Shown one piece after another: positions 1 to 5,783 of a DNA stretch of 9,492 nucleotides. The notes beneath the pieces are model-generated. The model was not told the origin of the DNA. It ran no database searches and saw only the letters and a program-made list of their open reading frames with translations. The DNA comes from Clostridiales bacterium. GTDB lineage: Bacteria; Bacillota; Clostridia; Oscillospirales; Oscillospiraceae. The translations under genes were made by a program, and so were the position numbers. The stretch's first letter is position 1, and the number at the start of each line of letters is the position of its first letter. The DNA lies in contig DQDL01000101.1 of the NCBI GenBank assembly GCA_003533405.1, forward strand, positions 22,769 to 32,260, given 5' to 3'.

Positions 1-198
1 GACCAGAACAGGTGTATCGGCTGCGGCCTTTGCACCACCAAGTGCGAATTTGACGCTATCCACCTTACCCGTGATGTACCCGAGGCATCGAAGATGTACA
101 CTGCCGAGGATAAGCTCAAGGCCATCGGACCTTACGCACTCAAGAGAGCGGGTAGGATCGCAATAAAGGATCTTAAGGCAAAGTTTGCAAAGAAGTAA
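1..198 (+). CDS. C-terminal fragment of an iron-sulfur (probably FAD-dependent) oxidoreductase, 5' end outside window
   Basis: The reading frame is open from base 1 to a TAA at 196-198 and gives 65 residues. It starts just before a classical [4Fe-4S] motif, CIGCGLCTTKC (Cys-x2-Cys-x2-Cys-x3-Cys), at residues 5-15. A basic, Lys-rich tail of about 45 residues follows and ends in KAKFAKK. Such a ferredoxin-like motif close to the C terminus is typical of multidomain electron-transfer proteins, for example pyridine-nucleotide-disulfide oxidoreductases of anaerobes with an appended ferredoxin domain. The catalytic part lies to the left, so substrate and cofactors cannot be read here. hypA follows after 21 bases with no terminator between, so the two are probably cotranscribed. 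The iron-sulfur call is firm; the flavoprotein call is inferred from the general look of the tail. It could also be another ferredoxin-domain protein. Confidence 0.75.
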   Translation, partial: DQNRCIGCGLCTTKCEFDAIHLTRDVPEASKMYTAEDKLKAIGPYALKRAGRIAIKDLKAKFAKK

Positions 199-219
199 TT
201 TTAACCGGAGGAAAAATCC

Positions 220-564
220 ATGCATGAGCTTGGAACTGTGTTTTATGTCATCAAGGAAGTCGAGAAGCTCTGTGATGAGAACGAGCTGACGACCGTCGGC
301 AGCGTCACGCTGCAGATAGGCGAGGTCAGCGGCATCATCCCCGAGTACATCGTTGACTGCTGGAACTGGGCGAGGAAGGATACGAAGTATCTTAAAGAAG
401 CCGAGCTCAAGGTTGAGAACATCGAGGCAGTGACCTTCTGCGAGGACTGCAAACAGACCTATCCGACGGTGAAATACGCAAAAATTTGTCCTTATTGTCA
501 AAGCGAGAATACTTATCTCGTGACCGGCAACGAATATGTGATAAAAGAGATCGAAGCGTATTAA
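220..564 (+). CDS. hypA: HypA/HybF family nickel metallochaperone
   Basis: The product is 114 aa, the usual length for HypA, which delivers nickel to NiFe-hydrogenase precursors (and in some bacteria to urease) together with HypB. The N terminus is Met-His-Glu, where His2 and the N-terminal amine bind nickel in characterised homologues. The zinc-binding domain has two CxxC pairs, Cys74/Cys77 and Cys90/Cys93, separated by 12 residues as in the family. The segment GEVSGIIPEY (34-43) and the closing GNEYVIKEIE also fit. GGAGG at 207-211 lies 8 bases before the ATG, which supports the start. It appears to be the second gene of an operon with the iron-sulfur oxidoreductase upstream, and a hairpin terminator follows directly. 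No hypB or hydrogenase gene is visible here, so the client enzyme is unknown. Family assignment is confident. Confidence 0.93.
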   Translation: MHELGTVFYVIKEVEKLCDENELTTVGSVTLQIGEVSGIIPEYIVDCWNWARKDTKYLKEAELKVENIEAVTFCEDCKQTYPTVKYAKICPYCQSENTYLVTGNEYVIKEIEAY

Positions 565-568
565 ACAT

Positions 569-604
569 AAATCTCCTGCGTCGTTTGATGCAGGAGATTT
601 TCTA
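569..604 (+). terminator. Intrinsic terminator after hypA
   Basis: An 11-bp perfect stem (569-579 pairing with 590-600) encloses a 10-base loop and runs into a short T-rich tail (TTTTCT). It begins 4 bases after the hypA stop codon and closes the oxidoreductase-hypA operon. Confidence 0.85.
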
Positions 605-611
605 TGCACGA

Positions 612-640
612 TTGACTTTTTGCGCCGATGCCGATAAAAT
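612..640 (+). promoter_or_regulatory. Sigma-A type promoter for trmO
   Basis: TTGACT at 612-617 and TAAAAT at 635-640 each match consensus at 5 of 6 bases with a 17-bp spacer. Transcription would start near 647, just after the hypA terminator and just before the AAGGAGG of trmO. Confidence 0.7.
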
Positions 641-665
641 TAGCTAAATGCCAAGGAGGTGCGCT

Positions 666-1352
666 ATGTCCGAAGTAAAACCCATAGCACGCATACATTC
701 GCCGTTTATGACAAAGTTCGGCATCCCGAGACAAAGCGGGGTCGCCGAGGCGGTCAGAGCCGAGATAGTTTTTGAACCCGAGTACCGCAATCCCGATGCG
801 GTGCGGGGGCTGGACGAGTATTCGCACATCTGGCTGATATGGCAGTTTTCCGAAGCCGTGCGGGACACATGGTCGCCGACGGTCAGACCGCCACGCTTGG
901 GCGGCAATGTCCATGTCGGCGTGTTTGCGACCCGCTCACCGTTCAGGCCGAACTCGCTCGGTCTGTCATCGGTGGAGCTTGAAAAAGTGGAGCTCACGCC
1001 CGACCGTGGCCCCGTTCTGCACATAAAGGGCGCCGACCTCATGGACGGCACGCCCATATTCGATATAAAGCCGTATATCACCTACGCAGACTCCCATCCC
1101 GACGCAACCGGCGGCTTTACCTCAAAAACGGAGTTTCACGCACTCAATGTCTCTCTGCCCGACAGCCTGTGCGGCGGCATGGATGAGAACACAAAGATGG
1201 CACTCGTGCAAGTGCTTTCAAACGACCCCCGCCCGCAGTACCACGATGACCCCGAGCGGGTCTACGGCTTCGGCTTTGCAGGCTTTGAGGTGAAATTCAA
1301 AGTCTACGGCAACAATTTAAAGGTCATAGATATCAAAAAAGAAGATGCCTAA
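666..1352 (+). CDS. trmO: tRNA (N6-threonylcarbamoyladenosine37-N6)-methyltransferase TrmO (TsaA family)
   Basis: The product is 228 aa and uses S-adenosylmethionine to methylate t6A at position 37 of certain tRNAs, fine-tuning decoding of ACY threonine codons. The family signatures are in order: PRQ at 21-23, EYSHIWLIW at 51-59, TVRPPRLGGN at 72-81, GVFATRSPFRPNSLGL at 85-100 and DGTPIFDIKPYI at 127-138. The remaining ~90 residues correspond to the small C-terminal domain of full-length TrmO (E. coli protein about 235 aa). I chose ATG 666 because AAGGAGG at 653-659 lies correctly before it. An in-frame ATG at 648 sits upstream of that ribosome site and almost on the predicted transcription start. 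The gene has its own promoter and ends inside a shared hairpin terminator. The family call is strong; the tRNA substrate is inferred from homologues. Confidence 0.93.
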   Translation: MSEVKPIARIHSPFMTKFGIPRQSGVAEAVRAEIVFEPEYRNPDAVRGLDEYSHIWLIWQFSEAVRDTWSPTVRPPRLGGNVHVGVFATRSPFRPNSLGLSSVELEKVELTPDRGPVLHIKGADLMDGTPIFDIKPYITYADSHPDATGGFTSKTEFHALNVSLPDSLCGGMDENTKMALVQVLSNDPRPQYHDDPERVYGFGFAGFEVKFKVYGNNLKVIDIKKEDA

Positions 1353-1367
1353 CGCATCTTCTTTTTT
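1335..1367. terminator. Bidirectional terminator between trmO and the peptidase lipoprotein gene
   Basis: A perfect 14-bp stem (1335-1348 with 1354-1367) encloses a 5-base loop, with six A on the left and six T on the right, so it works as an intrinsic terminator in both directions. The last trmO codons form the left arm and its TAA (1350-1352) is in the loop. The minus-strand peptidase gene ends at 1370, three bases away. Confidence 0.93.
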
Positions 1368-1369
1368 GC

Positions 1370-3046
1370 TTATAAGTCAAGCTTATCTGCAAGCGTTGCT
1401 GCAATTTCCTTGACCGTATCGGCTGATATCGCCGAGCTCATGCCGCATTCTTCGAGCAGGTCGAGGAAGTCATAGCTTGTCGACTCCTCCAATAGCTTCA
1501 TGTACATCTCAAGCCCCGAGCCGCTTTTCTTGAGCTCCATGTTATACAGCTCAAACGCCGCACTGTCGGACACGCAGTAGCTTATAACATAAAACGGCGA
1601 TGTGAACAGGTGCGTGATCGATATCCAGTCAAGCCCCTTGTAATCGTCCGTTAGACCGTATTCCTCAAGAAGCTCCGAGTACAGGGAGTTGAGCGTTTCA
1701 ACCGTGAGCTCCTTTTCGCCCAAGGCATATGCCCGATGCTCAAACTCGTTAAGGCAGGCCTGATACGCATAAAGCTCAAGCTCAGCGAGCATCTTGTAGC
1801 GGGTGAGCTGCCCGGCATCATCCATGTTGCACAGCAGCAGGTACTCCATGCCCTGCGAGAACACCTCCGAGGTGTCGATGCTGTCGTTAAGGCCGTAGTT
1901 TAGGTAGCCGTCTACATAGTGACCGAACTCGTGCACGATTGTGAGCACCGTGTCGCTGTAGCCGGACGGGCTGCAAAACAGAAACGGCGAGTCGTAGTCG
2001 TTAAGATACAGCACATACGACTGGTCGTACTTATTATCCGACATTCCCGTGTCATACAGCTTGTACTTGAGCATGTAGCCGAGCGCCTCGTCAATGTCCT
2101 TGTCGAGCCCCTCTACGGTGCCCGTCACGGTCGAGAGCGCCGTTTTCGGGCTCATCGCCGAAACAAGCGAGCGGTCGTACATTTTCTTGCTGTCTGCCTT
2201 CTTGTACAGCGGCACAATGTACTGCTTTATTGCCTTGATATACCCGTCAAGGTCGGCGGCGGTGTAGTCCCTGCCGTTATCCAGGTACGCAAGCTCCTCG
2301 TATGACTTCATGTTGCGCTGCTCGGCGATATCGTGCCGCAGCTTTATAAGCTCAATGTATATCCTTGCGATCTCCTCATTTGGCTTTTTGAATTTCCCAC
2401 TGTCAAAATCGCCGGAGTACTTTGCGTAAAGCTCGGAGTAGTCGTTTTCAAGCTCGGCCTCCTTGCGCTCAAGCTCGGCAAGCTCGTCCGATGGGGTGTA
2501 GCCCGTGCCGTCGGTGACAGAGTATTGCTCTGTAAGCAGACCGCCGAAAAAGTGCTTGTCGAGGTAATCGCACATGGAGGAGTTTGAGCAATCCAAAAGC
2601 AGCTCGTCCGTCAGATACTCGACATCACCGGCGGCCTCCGTGCAGTAGCTGTACTCCTCAAAATAAAACTCGTCCCGCGTATCCATGTCATAGCGCACGC
2701 AGGCAAGGTTCATCATTGTATAAAAATTGTTGTACAGGTCAACAAATTTATCAAGCTCGATTATAACATCTTTGACCTTGAAAAAGTTCCCGAGCAGGTC
2801 CTCGACATCCTGTGCCTTGGCCTTAAGTGCGTCAATGTCGGGGCGTTTGTACTCCATCTCGTCAAAGCTTACGATGTTGTCCCTGCCGCCGTTGCCGGTC
2901 TTGGAGATGAGCTCGGCCGCACTTTTGTCATCTTCGGCAAAGAAAGCGTCATAAATGTCATACACATCGTATATATCACAGCCGCACAGCGACACGAGCA
3001 TCGCAAGCGCAAGCAGTAGTGCGGCAAGGCGTTTTTTTAGCTGCAT
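1370..3046 (-). CDS. Secreted lipoprotein with M3/oligoendopeptidase F-like zinc metallopeptidase domain
   Basis: The product is 558 aa counted from ATG 3046. GGGAGGT at 3060-3054 lies before this ATG; an upstream in-frame TTG at 3076 adds residues overlapping that site and is unlikely. The N terminus is a lipoprotein signal: basic start MQLKKR, a hydrophobic run, then lipobox LCGC with Cys23 as the likely lipidated residue. A short acidic-aromatic repeat DIYDVYDIYD follows. Residues about 185-210 are charged and probably coiled coil. The catalytic motif HEFGH is at 372-376, with Glu394 in SEVFSQGME matching the third zinc ligand of M3 peptidases. HLFTSPFYVISY at 479-490 matches the substrate-binding His/Tyr region of the PepF group. 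It probably cleaves peptides at the outer membrane face of the cell. Substrate is unknown. Most M3 enzymes are cytoplasmic, so surface location is notable. Confidence 0.87.
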   Translation of the reverse strand: MQLKKRLAALLLALAMLVSLCGCDIYDVYDIYDAFFAEDDKSAAELISKTGNGGRDNIVSFDEMEYKRPDIDALKAKAQDVEDLLGNFFKVKDVIIELDKFVDLYNNFYTMMNLACVRYDMDTRDEFYFEEYSYCTEAAGDVEYLTDELLLDCSNSSMCDYLDKHFFGGLLTEQYSVTDGTGYTPSDELAELERKEAELENDYSELYAKYSGDFDSGKFKKPNEEIARIYIELIKLRHDIAEQRNMKSYEELAYLDNGRDYTAADLDGYIKAIKQYIVPLYKKADSKKMYDRSLVSAMSPKTALSTVTGTVEGLDKDIDEALGYMLKYKLYDTGMSDNKYDQSYVLYLNDYDSPFLFCSPSGYSDTVLTIVHEFGHYVDGYLNYGLNDSIDTSEVFSQGMEYLLLCNMDDAGQLTRYKMLAELELYAYQACLNEFEHRAYALGEKELTVETLNSLYSELLEEYGLTDDYKGLDWISITHLFTSPFYVISYCVSDSAAFELYNMELKKSGSGLEMYMKLLEESTSYDFLDLLEECGMSSAISADTVKEIAATLADKLDL

Positions 3047-3075
3047 TGAGGGTACCTCCCGAGGCGTTTTGCACA

Positions 3076-3106
3076 ATCATATCATAAATGAAACCAAATT
3101 GGGCAA
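3076..3106 (-). promoter_or_regulatory. Weak candidate promoter for the peptidase lipoprotein gene
   Basis: On the minus strand two overlapping TATGAT boxes (3086-3081 and 3081-3076) lie 14 and 19 bases after a TTGCCC (3106-3101). Neither spacing is ideal. The position about 30-40 bases before the start codon is suitable, but the call is tentative. Confidence 0.3.
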
Positions 3107-3144
3107 TGATGATTAAATAAACAGAAAAATTTTTTATGCAGGGC

Positions 3145-3172
3145 TTGCAATACTTAAAATTTTTGATATAAT
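3145..3172 (+). promoter_or_regulatory. Sigma-A type promoter for plsY
   Basis: TTGCAA at 3145-3150 and a perfect TATAAT at 3167-3172 are separated by 16 bases in an AT-rich spacer. The start site would be near 3179, giving a leader of about 28 bases containing GGAGG at 3195-3199. Confidence 0.72.
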
Positions 3173-3206
3173 AACTTAAAAAGTTTGAACTATCGGAGGC
3201 GGCAAA

Positions 3207-3800
3207 ATGGGGCTTGTGCTCTGTGCGATAATTGCATATCTCTTGGGCTCTGTCTGTGCGTCCATCCCGCTTTCAAAGCGCTGCATGGGCGAGGATATCC
3301 GCAAAAAGGGCAGCGGCAACGCCGGAGCAACGAATGCCGCCCGTGTGTTCGGACTCAAGGCGGGGCTGGTTACGCTGGCGCTCGACATGGCAAAGACCGT
3401 GGCCGCCATGCTCATAGGTAAGGCGCTTGCGAGCGTGACCGGTGAGGCAGTGAGCGGCGCAATGTGCATCATCGGCCACTGCTTCCCGCTGTATTTCGGA
3501 TTCCGTGGCGGCAAGGGCGTTTCCGTCGGAGCGGGGCTCGGGCTCATGACGGGGCTTTATGTGTTCGGCGTCATCATCGCCGTTTTTGCGCTGACTGCGG
3601 GCTTAAGCCGCAAGGTCTCGCTCGGCTCAATACTGGCGGCTGCCTCGCTTCCGATAGCCTCGGTCGTGTTCGGCGCAGAGCCTGCGTTTGTTGCCATGAA
3701 TGTATTCTCAGCGGTGCTCGTCATCGTCATGCACAGGGAGAATATCCGCAGGCTCATAAACGGCACGGAGGCCGATTTTAAGCCCGCAAAACCGGAGTGA
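3207..3800 (+). CDS. plsY: Acyl-phosphate:glycerol-3-phosphate acyltransferase PlsY
   Basis: The product is a 197-aa integral membrane protein that transfers an acyl group from acyl-phosphate (made by PlsX) to glycerol-3-phosphate, the first step of phospholipid synthesis in most Gram-positive bacteria. All three conserved blocks are visible: GSGNAGATN at 35-43, GHCFPLYFGFRGGKG at 90-104 and HRENIRRLINGTE at 176-188. Hydrophobic stretches at roughly 1-22, 50-75, 84-98, 105-130 and 140-175 fit the several membrane helices of the family. GGAGG at 3195-3199 lies 7 bases before the ATG. The gene is divergent from the peptidase lipoprotein gene and has its own promoter. I see no convincing terminator after it, so some transcription may run into the small-protein gene downstream. 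plsX is not in the window. Assignment is confident. Confidence 0.95.
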   Translation: MGLVLCAIIAYLLGSVCASIPLSKRCMGEDIRKKGSGNAGATNAARVFGLKAGLVTLALDMAKTVAAMLIGKALASVTGEAVSGAMCIIGHCFPLYFGFRGGKGVSVGAGLGLMTGLYVFGVIIAVFALTAGLSRKVSLGSILAAASLPIASVVFGAEPAFVAMNVFSAVLVIVMHRENIRRLINGTEADFKPAKPE

Positions 3801-3860
3801 GAAATTTCATCATATAATTTGTACAAAATAGCGAAAATGTCCGAATACTTTACATACTTA

Positions 3861-3889
3861 TTGACAAATTAATCACCATCGTGTATCAT
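3861..3889 (+). promoter_or_regulatory. Strong sigma-A promoter for the first small-protein gene
   Basis: A perfect TTGACA at 3861-3866, a 17-bp spacer and TATCAT at 3884-3889 (5 of 6) form one of the best promoters in the window. Transcription should begin near 3896, giving a leader of about 56 bases before the ATG at 3952. Confidence 0.82.
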
Positions 3890-3951
3890 ATATTTTAACA
3901 GCGGCGGTCATGTATGGCTGCCCAAACGAGAAAATTTAAAGGAGAAATATT

Positions 3952-4185
3952 ATGCCTAAGTTTGATGAAGTAACCGGCGAACAGTTCCTGAAGGAGTACA
4001 ACGGCAAAGAGCTGTTTAAGGAGTTCATTCCTGTTATCGGCAAGATGCCCAGCATCGCTTATGTTCCCTTCCACAAGAAGCAGGCTAAGGATGTTGTCGG
4101 CTATATCCTCGGCAAGGGCTACTGCGATCAGGCAGCAGCTGATGCACTCATCGAGAAGTTCAATGCTCTGTACGGCGACAAGTAA
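3952..4185 (+). CDS. Small alpha-helical protein of unknown function, likely highly expressed
   Basis: I do not recognise this 77-aa protein. It has no signal peptide or membrane segment and looks all-helical, with likely helices around 9-16, 18-31, 43-54 and 60-73. It has one cysteine (Cys58) and is Lys-rich. AAAGGAG at 3938-3944 lies 7 bases before the ATG, and a near-consensus promoter precedes it. Codon use is strongly biased to AAG, GAG, TTC, ATC and GGC (only one Lys codon is AAA), unlike the more mixed use of the next gene, which suggests abundant expression. It is similar to the product of the following gene: both share a core GKELxKExxPxxxKxP, a later KK...DV, then I--KG, Q and an Ala-rich end. 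It is therefore the first of a tandem paralogous pair. An intrinsic terminator follows 13 bases after its stop. Function is unknown. Confidence 0.88.
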   Translation: MPKFDEVTGEQFLKEYNGKELFKEFIPVIGKMPSIAYVPFHKKQAKDVVGYILGKGYCDQAAADALIEKFNALYGDK

Positions 4186-4198
4186 TTAAATCAACATG

Positions 4199-4230
4199 AA
4201 AGCCCTGCCATATCCGGCAGGGCTTTTTCT
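4199..4230 (+). terminator. Intrinsic terminator between the two small-protein genes
   Basis: A perfect 11-bp GC-rich stem (4199-4209 with 4216-4226) with a 6-base loop is followed by T's to 4228. It ends only 2 bases before the ribosome binding site of the second gene, so that gene is probably expressed only by read-through. Confidence 0.92.
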
Positions 4231-4243
4231 ACAGGAGTACATT

Positions 4244-4453
4244 ATGGATTTTAACAATATGACTGTCGGCGAATTTTTTGAGGATAACGGTGGAAAAGAG
4301 CTGCTCAAGGAGCTTGCGCCCCATCTGCTCAAGTATCCCTTGAAGCTGTTTTACAGGAAAAAGTGCGGCGATGTGTTCCCACTCATCACCGAAAAGGGCC
4401 TTGTCTCGCAGGACACCGCCAATGCGATAAAGGCCGCAATAGAAGAAAAATAA
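4244..4453 (+). CDS. Small protein of unknown function, paralogue of the preceding gene product
   Basis: The product is 69 aa from ATG 4244, preceded by AGGAG at 4233-4237 with 6 bases of spacing. An in-frame ATG at 4196 would make translation run through the terminator hairpin and is rejected. There is no signal peptide or membrane helix, and the protein appears helical and basic in the middle (KLFYRKKCGD, 34-43). Residues 17-32 align without gaps to residues 18-33 of the upstream small protein, with 9 of 16 identical. After a 3-residue gap, Asp43, Val44, Ile48, Lys51, Gly52, Gln56, Ala59 and Ala61 also match. I do not recognise the family. Codon use is more mixed than in its paralogue, suggesting lower expression, as does its place behind a terminator with no room for a promoter. 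Its stop codon lies inside the next terminator stem. Confidence 0.82.
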   Translation: MDFNNMTVGEFFEDNGGKELLKELAPHLLKYPLKLFYRKKCGDVFPLITEKGLVSQDTANAIKAAIEEK

Positions 4454-4480
4454 AACCTGCCGTTTGGCAGGTTTTATTTT
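4447..4480. terminator. Bidirectional terminator between the small-protein pair and the MFS gene
   Basis: A perfect 15-bp stem (4447-4461 with 4466-4480) has a 4-base loop and A/T-rich outer arms, so it can work both ways. It contains the stop codons of both convergent genes (4451-4453 on plus, 4476-4474 on minus). Confidence 0.93.
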
Positions 4481-5661
4481 GCCTTTTGTATCGCAAACAT
4501 CATGACAAGTGTGCCGACGGCGGACACGAGAACCCCGACGAGAAGCGCCGCATTTGCGCCCGCACCGTCGAGCAGGACACCGCCTATGAGGCTTGCAAAA
4601 ATGCTCGCCATGGAGATAACGGCGGTTATGTAGGTCTGACCCTTTGCGGCATTTCGCTTTTCGATGACGGTATCGGCATAGCGCACCGAGGCGGGCACGA
4701 ATATCGCAAACGACAGCGCCTGCAAGGCCTCGGCGGCGTAGAGCATCCCGACGCTGCCGGCAAGGTAGATCGCAAGCTCCTTCACGGTGAACATGATAAC
4801 GGCAAAGCGCAGGAGGCCGGAGCAGCTAAAGCGCTTTATGAGCCTTGGAAACAGCAGCATCACCGGCACCTCGGTGAGCGTCATGAACGCCAGGATACTG
4901 CCCATATCGGAGCTTCCGCCGCCGACATTGCGCACAAACTCTATCATGAAAATGCCGAGCAGCGAGTGCGTGAAGTATAAAAGCGCAGTACCAAGCAAAA
5001 ACAGTGCAAAGCGCTTGTTCTCCCGCAGGAACTCAAAAATGCCGCTCGGCTTTTCGCAAACCTCTGCCTGCACCTCGGAAATTTCCCGCCTCGTCTTTGC
5101 ACCCAGGGTGAGGGAGAGGGTCAGCGCACCGAGCGCAGCGGTTATTATAATGTAGGATACCGGCACACTCTGCGCACTCACACGCTCGACCAAAATGCCA
5201 AGCGCAACATTTGCAAGAGCGTAGGAAAACGAGCCGACTGCCCGGGCGGCGCTGAAATTTATCTTTGAGCCGAGGCTTTCAAGATAAAAATACAGCGAGA
5301 TGCACAGCGGCTGGAACAGAATATTGCCGCCTATAAGCAGCACGAACGCCGCCGACAGCGGCAGGCATGCCGTCGGCATGAACAGCACCGATATCATGAG
5401 TGCAAGGCTCAGCGCCGCAGCGATAAGAATACAGCGCAGCAGCGCACGCTGGCGTGTCCTGTCGATGTGACCTGCAACCAGCGGCTGTGCAATGAAGCCG
5501 ACTATGTTGCCGAGGGCGAAAATGATGCCGATATCGTAGTTTGTGTACTGCTTGCCTTGGAGATACACCGCCGTGAAGCCGAATATTATGCCGCTGAGCG
5601 CCCAATAGCTGCCCTGTATGAGGCTGTAGCGCAAATTGAATTTTTTACTGCTTTCTTTCAT
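4474..5661 (-). CDS. Major facilitator superfamily transporter (MFS_1-like)
   Basis: The product is 395 aa from ATG 5661, with about 12 hydrophobic segments in two halves joined by a charged loop around 185-218 (KTRREISEVQAEVCEKP), the standard MFS layout. The segment GHIDRTRQR at 64-72, after the second helix, matches the loop 2-3 motif A of the superfamily. The C-terminal half carries LQALSFAIFVPASVRY and a Gly-rich penultimate helix (SLIGGVLLDGAGANAA), resembling the LacY/nucleoside-permease-like branch. The substrate cannot be deduced. An in-frame ATG at 5703 would start upstream of the promoter -35 box and has no ribosome site. ATG 5661 also lacks one, because a strong promoter sits directly before it, suggesting a leaderless mRNA. 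The gene is divergent from the AGCS symporter and convergent with the small-protein pair. Confidence 0.87.
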   Translation of the reverse strand: MKESSKKFNLRYSLIQGSYWALSGIIFGFTAVYLQGKQYTNYDIGIIFALGNIVGFIAQPLVAGHIDRTRQRALLRCILIAAALSLALMISVLFMPTACLPLSAAFVLLIGGNILFQPLCISLYFYLESLGSKINFSAARAVGSFSYALANVALGILVERVSAQSVPVSYIIITAALGALTLSLTLGAKTRREISEVQAEVCEKPSGIFEFLRENKRFALFLLGTALLYFTHSLLGIFMIEFVRNVGGGSSDMGSILAFMTLTEVPVMLLFPRLIKRFSCSGLLRFAVIMFTVKELAIYLAGSVGMLYAAEALQALSFAIFVPASVRYADTVIEKRNAAKGQTYITAVISMASIFASLIGGVLLDGAGANAALLVGVLVSAVGTLVMMFAIQKAK

Positions 5662-5667
5662 ACATTT

Positions 5668-5696
5668 ATTATACCATGCACACCGCCGTTTGACAA
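5668..5696 (-). promoter_or_regulatory. Very strong sigma-A promoter placing +1 at the MFS start codon
   Basis: On the minus strand TTGTCA (5696-5691, 5 of 6), a 17-bp spacer and a perfect TATAAT (5673-5668) with an upstream TG (extended -10) form a near-ideal promoter. Only 6 bases separate TATAAT from the ATG at 5661, so the expected start is the A of the ATG. Confidence 0.82.
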
Positions 5697-5713
5697 TCAG
5701 CATAAACTATGTG

Positions 5714-5742
5714 TTGCAAAAGCTGCAAATTGTGTATATAAT
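5714..5742 (+). promoter_or_regulatory. Sigma-A type promoter for the AGCS symporter gene
   Basis: TTGCAA at 5714-5719, a 17-bp spacer and a perfect TATAAT at 5737-5742. The start would be near 5749, leaving a leader of about 35 bases with only a weak ribosome site (AAAGAGAG, 5769-5776). It lies back to back with the MFS promoter; the two -35 boxes are 17 bases apart. Confidence 0.75.
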
Positions 5743-5783
5743 GTTAACATCGTTCATAATACGACGAAGAAAGAGAGAATCAC

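Noticed and set aside
644..1081. 145-aa minus-strand open frame opposite trmO
   Set aside because: It has no domain, no ribosome site, and lies antisense to all TrmO signature motifs.
3120..3165. AT-rich stretch between the peptidase and plsY genes, considered as a terminator or origin-like element
   Set aside because: The A and T runs form only short imperfect pairing with no GC-rich stem. A promoter region between divergent genes explains it.
3902..3923. Possible 5-bp hairpin in the leader of the first small-protein gene (riboswitch-like?)
   Set aside because: The stem is short, includes a G-U pair and has a 10-base loop. There is no terminator or sequestering structure, and the leader of about 56 bases is too short for a known riboswitch.
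3910..3939. Nine-codon upstream reading frame in the leader of the first small-protein gene, its stop overlapping the ribosome site
   Set aside because: It has no convincing ribosome binding site of its own and its length is easily due to chance. Translational coupling is possible but not supported.
4196..4243. Upstream in-frame start for the second small protein (adds 16 residues)
   Set aside because: The added codons are the terminator hairpin itself. A proper AGGAG lies 6 bases before ATG 4244.
4363..4980. 205-aa plus-strand open frame across the small-protein end and the MFS gene
   Set aside because: It runs through a strong bidirectional terminator and is antisense to a conserved MFS gene. 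The composition is Arg/His/Gly-rich as expected of a shadow frame.
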